Source: Kitasatospora sp. CB01950
GTDB lineage: Bacteria; Actinomycetota; Actinomycetes; Streptomycetales; Streptomycetaceae
Length of the DNA: 64,000 bases
NCBI RefSeq assembly: GCF_001905465.1
Contig: NZ_LISX01000013.1
Coordinates: 97,482-161,481, forward strand
Direction of reading: 5' to 3'
Below the pieces are notes generated by a model. The model worked only from the letters and a program-made list of their open reading frames with translations, did not search any database and was not told the origin of the DNA. This document shows, piece after piece, positions 58,542 to 64,000 of the stretch; within the stretch, counting starts at the first letter, position 1, and each line of letters begins with the position of its first letter. A program made the translations under genes and the position numbers.

Positions 58542-58640
58542 CTCGACCCCTCCTCCGCGGGCGCGGACCGCCCGCGCCGCCCGCGGAGAGGGTATCCATG
58601 GACATGCAAAATTCAACAGTGCCCGGGCAGGGTTCGCGGA

Positions 58641-58670
58641 CGTGCCATAACGTGCCAAGACGTGCCACGA
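58641..58670. repeat. 10-bp array with GTGCCA core
   Basis: Three exact 10-mers (CGTGCCATAA, CGTGCCAAGA, CGTGCCACGA) followed by a degenerate CGCGTCGGGA. They lie upstream of the promoter of the minus-strand hypothetical gene. The same core with the same helical period occurs at 24081, upstream of the RHH gene. Confidence 0.75.
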
Positions 58671-58694
58671 CGCGTCGGGACCGGTCGGGACGCG

Positions 58695-59243
58695 TCAGCG
58701 CGGTGGCTCCGGGAGCGGGCCGCAGAGCAGGTTGCCCGGGTCGGCGGGGTTGTCGCTGATCCAGAACTGCGCCCACAGCAGGGCGAATTCGGAACGGCCG
58801 AGGTACCCGTCGCCGTCCCGGTCGAGCTGCTCGAAGACCACGCCGGTGTCGACGGACTGCCCGTGCCAGGTGTCGACCAGGCGGCGGTGCTCGGCGCGGG
58901 AGATCCGGCCGTCGTCGTTCTCGTCGACCGCGTCGAAGACCGCGTCGGAGGTGGCGTTGACGTAGTCGAGCATCGCGGGCAGCCGGTCGACCATGGCGAG
59001 GATCTCGGCCATGTCGACCCTGCCGTCGCCGTTGCGGTCGGTCGCGGAGGACAGATGCTCCCACCAGCCGAGCGTCACCTCGGTGATCCGCGCCGCCAGT
59101 TCCGGATCGTCGGCCACCCGGGGCAGGCGGTGCCAGCGATCGGCGAGATCCTGGAAATCGTCCTGGTCCAGGTAGCCGTTCCGGTCGGTGTCGAACGCGT
59201 GGAACATGCTGGTGAGCTTGGTGCGCTGGAACTCGCTGGCCAA
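58695..59243 (-). CDS. Four-EF-hand calcium-binding protein (TTG start)
   Basis: 182 residues. The TTG at 59243 has GAGAGAGGA nine bases upstream and gives LASEFQRTKLTSMFHAF, the usual first helix. Four canonical loops: DTDRNGYLDQDD, DRNGDGRVDMAE, DENDDGRISRAE and DRDGDGYLGRSE, each with Asp at loop positions 1, 3 and 5 or near-equivalents and Glu/Asp at 12. The layout matches calerythrin/sarcoplasmic-type bacterial calcium proteins. It has no signal peptide, so it buffers or senses cytoplasmic Ca2+. Confidence 0.92.
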   Translation of the reverse strand: MASEFQRTKLTSMFHAFDTDRNGYLDQDDFQDLADRWHRLPRVADDPELAARITEVTLGWWEHLSSATDRNGDGRVDMAEILAMVDRLPAMLDYVNATSDAVFDAVDENDDGRISRAEHRRLVDTWHGQSVDTGVVFEQLDRDGDGYLGRSEFALLWAQFWISDNPADPGNLLCGPLPEPPR

Positions 59244-59517
59244 CGGAAGCCGTCCTCTCTCTGGGGGGATGCACTGCGTGATCCTTTTCCCAACGGCCGG
59301 ATTCTGCACCGGCGCACCGTGGCACGAGGACCGGGCCGGCCCGCTCCGGGGGCGCACGGCCGGGGCCACGCGCGGGCACCCCTTCGGGGCGGGCCCCGGA
59401 GACGGGGGCGGGCCGATGAACGCCGCCGTCATCACCCGTTGAATGCAGGTTTATCGCCGCGTCGCAGAGTAGGGACACGGCCGTCGGACCGACCGGCGAC
59501 CACTCCGGGGGAGAACC

Positions 59518-60093
59518 ATGGGAACCAGCATCCGCATCGGCGCCGCCGTGACGGCCGCCGCCGCCGCGCTCGCGCTCGCACTGACCGGCACCGCCTCCGC
59601 CGCGACGGCCGAGACCGCCGCCAAGTCGCCCACCGCCGAGGCGCACACGGCCGAGGCGTACACCGCCAAGTCGCCCGCCGCCGAGGCGTACACGGCCGTC
59701 CCGGTCGCGCCGGCCGCCACAACTGCCGCCCGCAGCACGGCCGTCAAGCTGAACAACTGGACCGGCTGCACCCTGACCCGCGAGAACTGGTCGCTTTCGC
59801 ACGGCATTTGGACCACCCAGCCGCCGGTGCGCATCTACGACCAGCAGCAGGGCCGCTGGGCCTCCGAGTCGAACGGCTTCGCCACCGGCACCGAGGGCAT
59901 CGCCCGGTTCTTCGCCGAGAACTGCGCCAACCCCGTGCTGAACGGCCGGATCGTCCAGGTGCACTGGAACAACCCGTACGTGGGCTCCAACAGCTACGAC
60001 TCGACCGGCACCGACCTGATGTTCTACGTCCCGCAGCCGGCCGGCGGCGGCGGCAACAACGCCACCGCCGAGTTCTCGGCCTGGGGACGCTGA
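59518..60093 (+). CDS. Secreted ET79/aegerolysin-like protein
   Basis: 191 residues. A signal peptide (AAVTAAAAALALALTGTASAA) is followed by a Thr/Ala/Glu linker with repeated TAEAYTAKSP units. The mature domain (VKLNNWTGCTLTRENWSLSHGIWTTQPP, SESNGFATGTEGIARFFAENC, VQVHWNNPYVGSNSYDSTGTD) matches the crystal protein ET79/aegerolysin-type beta-sandwich, whose members bind membranes and can be haemolytic or insecticidal with partner proteins. Two Cys may pair. No MACPF partner is nearby. GGGGGAGAA precedes the ATG. Confidence 0.7.
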   Translation: MGTSIRIGAAVTAAAAALALALTGTASAATAETAAKSPTAEAHTAEAYTAKSPAAEAYTAVPVAPAATTAARSTAVKLNNWTGCTLTRENWSLSHGIWTTQPPVRIYDQQQGRWASESNGFATGTEGIARFFAENCANPVLNGRIVQVHWNNPYVGSNSYDSTGTDLMFYVPQPAGGGGNNATAEFSAWGR

Positions 60094-60222
60094 CGGCAGC
60101 CGCAAGGGAGCGGCAAGGGTGGGACTGTTGCGGTCCGGGGTGTGGGTGGGGCCGCAGTGGGCAAGTATGGCAGGTCCACGATCAACGACGATCATGACCA
60201 ACTCCGTTGGGGAGGCCGCCAG

Positions 60223-60891
60223 ATGAAGCGCAAGTCCTGGGCGCTGCTCACCGCCCTGTCCACCCTGCCGCTCGCGCTGTCCACCACCGCGGTGGCCGCC
60301 GAACCGCCGGCCGCCGCACCCTCCGCCGGCACCGGGTGCGTGTACTCGCCCGCGGTACCGGCGGACAACTTCAAGGGCATACCGGTCTTCGACGCGAAGA
60401 AGGCGGCCAAGCCCTACAGCGCCACCCTGCGCACCACCCAGGGCGCGATCACCTTCCAGGCGCTGACCGACAAGGCCCCCTGCACCACCTTCTCGTTCCG
60501 CTTCCTCGCCGAACGCGGCTACTACGACCGCACCCACTGCCACCGCCTCACCACCCAGCGCCTGTACGTCCTGCAGTGCGGCGACCCGACCGGCACCGGC
60601 AGCGGCGGCCCCGGCTACTCCTTCCCCGACGAGAACCTCGAAGGGGCGACCTACCCCGCGGGCACCGTCGCGATGGCCAACGCCGGCCCGAACACCAACG
60701 GCAGCCAGTTCTTCATCGTCTGGAAGGACACCAAGCTGCTGCCGAACTACACCCCGTTCGGCCGGATCACCGGCGGGATGGACGTCCTGCAGAAGATCGC
60801 CGCCGGCGGCGAGGACGACCAGAACGCGCCCGGCGACGGCTACCCGACGCTGCCGGTCGACTTCCGCAAGGTCACCATCTCCACCCACTGA
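60223..60891 (+). CDS. Secreted cyclophilin-type peptidyl-prolyl isomerase
   Basis: 222 residues; GGGGAGG lies before the ATG. The signal peptide is cut near residue 27 (TTAVAAEPP). The cyclophilin domain (~60-220) shows TTQGAITFQALTDKAPCTTFSFRFLAERGYYDRTHCHRL, QCGDPTGTGSGGPGYSFPDENL, GTVAMANAGPNTNGSQFFIVWKD and FGRITGGMDVLQKIA. The usual Phe/Arg in the first active-site strand is replaced near CHRLTT, so activity may differ. It assists folding of exported proteins. It is followed by a strong terminator. Confidence 0.9.
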   Translation: MKRKSWALLTALSTLPLALSTTAVAAEPPAAAPSAGTGCVYSPAVPADNFKGIPVFDAKKAAKPYSATLRTTQGAITFQALTDKAPCTTFSFRFLAERGYYDRTHCHRLTTQRLYVLQCGDPTGTGSGGPGYSFPDENLEGATYPAGTVAMANAGPNTNGSQFFIVWKDTKLLPNYTPFGRITGGMDVLQKIAAGGEDDQNAPGDGYPTLPVDFRKVTISTH

Positions 60892-60956
60892 CCGGCAGTC
60901 GGCGACCCCGCCACCGGACACGTCCTACGGCGGCACCGTCCGGCCACCGCGCCGCA

Positions 60957-61000
60957 CGCACCCCCGGCCCGCCGCCCGCGCGGGCCGGGGGTGCGGTTTT
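60957..61000 (+). terminator. Strong terminator after the cyclophilin gene
   Basis: A perfect 15-bp G/C stem (60957-60971 with 60981-60995) and 9-nt loop, followed by GTTTT. It is the best rho-independent terminator in the window. Confidence 0.92.
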
Positions 61001-61065
61001 CCGAACCCCGAGGACGGGTGCTGGCACGGGCGAAACCTCAGGTGACGGCGGCGCAGGATGAAGAC

Positions 61066-61821
61066 ATGAACAGCATCACGAGTACCGAAGCGGAGTACGC
61101 CGCCCGGGCGGAAGGGCTGCACCGCAGCTACCGGCGCGGCGGCAGCGACATTCCCGTGCTGCGCGGGGTGACGGTGGAGTTCCGGCGGGGGACGTTCACC
61201 GCCGTGATGGGACCGTCCGGATCCGGCAAGACCACCCTGCTGCACTGCCTGGCCGGCATGGACCGCCCCGACCGGGGCCAGGTCTGGTGGGGACCCGCCG
61301 CCGTCCACGCCCTCCCCGAACGGCGGCTGGCCCGGCTGCGCCGGGAGCACGTCGGCTTCGTCTTCCAGGCGTTCAACCTGATGCCCGGCATGACGGCCGC
61401 CCAGAACGTCGAACTCCCCGGCCGGATGGCCGGCCGCCGCCCCGCCCGCACCACCGTCCGCGACGCCCTCGCCCGCGTCGGCCTGGCCGGCCGTGAACGC
61501 CAACGCCCCGCCCAACTCTCCGGCGGCCAACAGCAACGCGTCGCCATCGCCCGCGCCCTGGTCTCCCGCCCCCGCATCCTGTTCGCCGACGAGCCCACCG
61601 GCGCCCTCGACCGCACCACCGGCACCCAGATCCTCCACCTGCTCCGCGACACCGTCGACCACCACGGCACCACCTGCGTCATGGTCACCCACGACCCCGC
61701 GGCCGCCGCACACGCCGACCGCGTGCTCCTCCTCACCGACGGCCGGCTGGTCGCCGAACTCCACCACCCCACCTCCCATGGAGTCGCCGAAGCCCTCGCA
61801 GGACTGGGCGGTGAGGCGTGA
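61066..61821 (+). CDS. ABC transporter ATP-binding subunit (LolD/MacB type)
   Basis: 251 residues. Walker A (GPSGSGKTTLLHCL), Q-loop (VGFVFQAFNLMPGMTAAQNVELP), signature (AQLSGGQQQRVAIARAL), Walker B (ILFADEPTGALDRTTG) and H-loop (VTHDPAAAAHADR) are complete; the FNLxPxxTAxxNV segment is typical of LolD/MacB/BceA ATPases that drive FtsX-type permeases. A GCAGGATG site precedes the ATG. It is first in a module with an FtsX permease and a sensor kinase, the layout of peptide-sensing or antibiotic-resistance ABC systems. Confidence 0.93.
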   Translation: MNSITSTEAEYAARAEGLHRSYRRGGSDIPVLRGVTVEFRRGTFTAVMGPSGSGKTTLLHCLAGMDRPDRGQVWWGPAAVHALPERRLARLRREHVGFVFQAFNLMPGMTAAQNVELPGRMAGRRPARTTVRDALARVGLAGRERQRPAQLSGGQQQRVAIARALVSRPRILFADEPTGALDRTTGTQILHLLRDTVDHHGTTCVMVTHDPAAAAHADRVLLLTDGRLVAELHHPTSHGVAEALAGLGGEA

Positions 61822-62009
61822 TGAGTGCGGAGCGACTTCGGCGTCAACTGCGCGGTGGACAACAGGACTTCGCGAACCCGGCCGATGTCCCGGCGGGGGC
61901 CGCGAGTGCGGCGGTCTCCCCCTGCGCGCCGCGCCGCCGCGCCACCGGCTCCGCCGTTTCGGCCGTTTCGGCCGGCCGTCCCGCCGCGACGGGCGGTGAA
62001 GTGCGATGA
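61818..62009 (+). CDS. Short overlapping ORF between ABC ATPase and FtsX genes, possibly remnant
   Basis: 63 residues (GTG at 61818, ATG at 61821) linking two genes by overlapping stop/start sites at both ends. The sequence is low in recognisable structure (SAERLRRQLRGGQQDFANPADVPAG...). Bases around 61843-61865 resemble 62026-62046 in the permease's 5' end (GTCAACTGCGC core), suggesting a partial duplication of the permease start. It could be translated only for coupling. It may not encode a stable protein. Confidence 0.3.
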   Translation: MMSAERLRRQLRGGQQDFANPADVPAGAASAAVSPCAPRRRATGSAVSAVSAGRPAATGGEVR

Positions 62010-63367
62010 CCGCCGTGCTCGCCTGGAGTCAACTGCGCCGTCGACCCGCCGGGTTCGCCGGGCTGGCGGCCGCGCTGCTGCTGGCCGTCGCCACCGTCAC
62101 CGCGCTCGGCGCGCTGCTGGGGGCCGAGCGCGGGGTGTCCGCCGCCGAGCGGGGGCAGATGCGGGGGCCCGGACTCGGGCTGATCGTCGGGGCGTTCGGC
62201 GAGATCACCGTGCTGGTGGCGTTCTTCGTCGCCCTGAACACCCTCGGGTTCGCGCTCCGGCACCAGTACCGCGACCTCGCGCTGCTGCGCACCCTCGCCG
62301 CCACGCCCCGTCAGATCCGCCAACTGCTGCGCCGCCAGGCCGGATTGACCGTCGTACTGGTCGCCGCCCCCGGCGCGCTGCTCGGCGCGGCGGCCGCCCG
62401 CGCCCTCCTCGTCGCGCTCCAGCACCGCGCGATGGCCGCCCCGCACGCCCGGATCCACAGCGTGCTGCCCGCTGCGGGAGTCGCCACCGCGGCGACCCTG
62501 CTGGTGGCCGTCGCCGCCGCCTCGCTGACCGCCCGGCAGGTCACCGCACCCGCTCCCGCCGCCGCGCTCGCCGACAGTTCCGGACCCGACCGGCGGCCCG
62601 GCGCCGTCCGGCTGCTCGCCGCGCTCGCCGCGCTCACCGGCGGCGCGCTGCTGGTCCGGCTGGCCGCGACCCGGCCGCCCGCCGAGGTCGACAAGGCCGC
62701 GCAGGCCACTCTGCTCGCCGCCCTGGTGCTGCTCGTCGCCGTCGCCCTCGCCGGCCCGCTGCTCACGACGCTCGTCACCGCTCCGCTCGGACGCGTCCTG
62801 CGCACCGTGCTCCCCGTCACCGGCTGGCAGGCCGACGCCAACCTGCGCGGGTACGCCCGCCGGTTGGCCTCCGCCGTCGTGCCGATCGCCCTGCTGACCG
62901 GCCTGTCCGCCACCATGGCGACCACGACCGGCACCGCACTGCGCGCCACCGCCGGACCGCCCGGCGGTGCCACCTCCGCCACCGACAGCTGGCTGCGGCA
63001 GGCCGAACTCGGCCTGCTCGGCGGGTTCGGCGCGATCGCCACCGTCACCACCCTGGTCACGCTGACCGGCGAGCGCCGCCGCGAGTTCGCCCTGCTGCGC
63101 CTGCTCGGCGCGACCCGCACGGACGTGCTGCGCGTCGTCGCGCTGGAAGCCGCGCTCACCGCTGCCCTCGGCCTGCTCCTCGGAGGCGCCGTCACCGCCG
63201 CCACCACCGGCGCGTTCAGCCTGGCCGCCACCGGCAGCCCCGTACCGACCGTCCCCGTCGGGACCTGCGCCCGGATCGCCGCCGCGGCCGTGCTGCTCAC
63301 CGTCCCCACGGCGCTCGCCGCCGCGACAGTCGCAATGCGGCGGCCCCCGACCGCAGCGGCGGGCTGA
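62006..63367 (+). CDS. FtsX-family ABC permease
   Basis: 453 residues with eight membrane helices in two FtsX-like halves. The first half shows GEITVLVAFFVALNTLGFALRHQYRDLALLRTLAATPRQIRQLLRRQAGLT, the second LRQAELGLLGGFGAIATVTTLVTLTGERRREFALLRLLGATRTDVLRVVALEAALT; each carries the ALLRxLGAT coupling-helix motif that contacts the ATPase. It probably removes or senses a hydrophobic peptide or lipid with the ATPase at 61066. The sensor kinase at 63473 completes the module. Confidence 0.9.
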   Translation: MTAVLAWSQLRRRPAGFAGLAAALLLAVATVTALGALLGAERGVSAAERGQMRGPGLGLIVGAFGEITVLVAFFVALNTLGFALRHQYRDLALLRTLAATPRQIRQLLRRQAGLTVVLVAAPGALLGAAAARALLVALQHRAMAAPHARIHSVLPAAGVATAATLLVAVAAASLTARQVTAPAPAAALADSSGPDRRPGAVRLLAALAALTGGALLVRLAATRPPAEVDKAAQATLLAALVLLVAVALAGPLLTTLVTAPLGRVLRTVLPVTGWQADANLRGYARRLASAVVPIALLTGLSATMATTTGTALRATAGPPGGATSATDSWLRQAELGLLGGFGAIATVTTLVTLTGERRREFALLRLLGATRTDVLRVVALEAALTAALGLLLGGAVTAATTGAFSLAATGSPVPTVPVGTCARIAAAAVLLTVPTALAAATVAMRRPPTAAAG

Positions 63368-63386
63368 ACCGCGGGAACATGATCGT

Positions 63387-63465
63387 CGGAACGGGGAGAG
63401 GCCGGAACAGAAGAGGTCCGGAACGGGAGAGGCCGGAACGGAAGTGGTCCGAACCGGAGAAGGAG
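63387..63465. repeat. Five ~16-bp tandem repeats in the sensor kinase leader
   Basis: Imperfect copies of CGGAACGGAAGAGGTC (15-16 bp each) start at 63387, 63403, 63419, 63434 and 63450. The last includes the ribosome binding site AAGGAGG. A purine-rich array in a leader suggests slippage-prone or protein-binding DNA. Confidence 0.8.
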
Positions 63466-63472
63466 GTCGGCG

Positions 63473-64000
63473 ATGAGCGGGCGGGCACGGCGATGGTGGA
63501 CGGTACGGCCCGGCGAGGCGGCGTTCCTGGTGGCCGGGCTGCCGGTCGCGCTGCTCGGCGGGGCGTACGCGCTGGCCGCCCTGTACGCCGGAGTGCTGCT
63601 CTCGCTGACGGTCGTCGGACTGCCGGTCACCGCGCTCGCGCTGGCCGGCGCCCGCCGACTCGGCACACCCCAGCGGTGGTTGACGAGGCGACTGCTCGGC
63701 GAGGACGTCCCCGACCCCGGCCCGGCCGCCCGCCCCGACGGCACGGTCGCACGGATCCGGGCCGCGCTCGCCGACCCCGTCGCCTGGCGCACCCTCGGCC
63801 ACCTGCTGCTGCGCCTGCCGCTCGGCGTCCTCGGCTTCGCGGCCGTCCTGCTGCCACTGGGCTGCGGCTGGCTGCTCGGCTTCCCGCTCTGGCTGCGCCT
63901 GCTCGAACCCGGCCCGCACCCCGTCACCCCGCTCGACCTCGCCGCCCCGCCGCTCGGCCTCGCCCTGCTCGCCCTCACCCCGCCCCTGATCCGCCTCGCC
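63473..64000 (+). CDS. Sensor histidine kinase, 3'-partial (N-terminal sensor domain)
   Basis: 176 residues to the window edge, frame open. AAGGAGG lies seven bases before the ATG. It matches the 'putative sensor' membrane domain found at the N-terminus of many Streptomyces histidine kinases: two paired helices (AAFLVAGLPVALLGGAYALAALYAGVLLSLTVVGLPVTALALAG and LLLRLPLGVLGFAAVLLPLGCGWLLGF) with a basic cytoplasmic loop (GARRLGTPQRWLTRRLLGED, DPVAWRTLGHL). The catalytic kinase part and any response regulator lie beyond the right edge. It follows the FtsX permease by 105 bp with tandem repeats between. Confidence 0.85.
   Translation, partial: MSGRARRWWTVRPGEAAFLVAGLPVALLGGAYALAALYAGVLLSLTVVGLPVTALALAGARRLGTPQRWLTRRLLGEDVPDPGPAARPDGTVARIRAALADPVAWRTLGHLLLRLPLGVLGFAAVLLPLGCGWLLGFPLWLRLLEPGPHPVTPLDLAAPPLGLALLALTPPLIRLA

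Noticed and set aside
1..64000. tRNA, rRNA, integrase/attachment sites or an integrated element
   Set aside because: No cloverleaf-like sequence, integrase frame or boundary repeats were recognised; composition is uniform apart from the small decay zone at 26.4-29.1 kb.

Overview
The window is about 73% G+C with strong third-position G/C bias, GTG and TTG starts, purine-rich ribosome binding sites, Tat and Sec signal peptides, leaderless promoters and a GH6 cellulase behind a CebR-like box. This points to chromosomal DNA of a Streptomycetaceae actinomycete (Streptomyces or Kitasatospora); the sequence alone does not settle the genus. I see no rRNA, tRNA, CRISPR array, intact transposon or recognisable NRPS/PKS cluster.

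Region 1 (1-9.2 kb) is a bacterial conflict locus: the 3' part of a giant polymorphic toxin (Pro/Asp-rich repeats, a papain-fold domain, a C-terminal nucleic-acid-deaminase-like domain), followed in the same direction by a P-loop ATPase with a SUKH-like tail, a second degenerate P-loop protein, and a YrhB/deaminase-like/SUKH-4 fusion. It is the most unusual system here. Region 2 (9.2-18.7 kb) holds a DUF6193-like gene, a divergent arsR / flavoenzyme pair with clear operators, a GH6-CBM2 cellulase, small membrane proteins, a GNAT, an APC permease facing an Lrp regulator, and a secreted HNH nuclease. Region 3 (18.8-26.4 kb) holds PhoD phosphatase, a DrrAB-type ABC exporter with DUF4097 and ribbon-helix-helix genes, a secreted protein, a DivIVA-motif microprotein and a zinc-ribbon hypothetical.

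Region 4 (26.4-29.1 kb) is a decay zone: a frameshifted GNAT, an IS5-type transposase stub, a 16-bp tandem duplication and an oxidoreductase remnant. Region 5 (29.1-37.7 kb) has a LacI regulator, a GNAT-like gene, a DUF6325-SHOCT-MFS operon, a WYL regulator divergent from a two-gene operon, a cupin and a type I signal peptidase with a TTG start. Region 6 (37.7-50.3 kb) has a 1063-residue secreted M4-M28 metallopeptidase fusion, an XRE regulator, two DHA2 drug exporters next to WYL and TetR regulators (one with paired palindromic operators), and more TetR genes.

Region 7 (50.4-64 kb) has a translationally coupled FMO-SDR-GPH-TauE operon divergent from TetR, an NAD-dependent DNA ligase with a duplicated 3' end, several secreted or calcium-binding proteins (including an ET79/aegerolysin-like protein and a cyclophilin), and an ABC ATPase + FtsX permease + sensor kinase module that runs off the right edge. 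Recurring DNA patterns are a 13-bp palindrome that joins the stop codons of convergent genes, and two arrays of GTGCCA repeats at exact 10-bp spacing.
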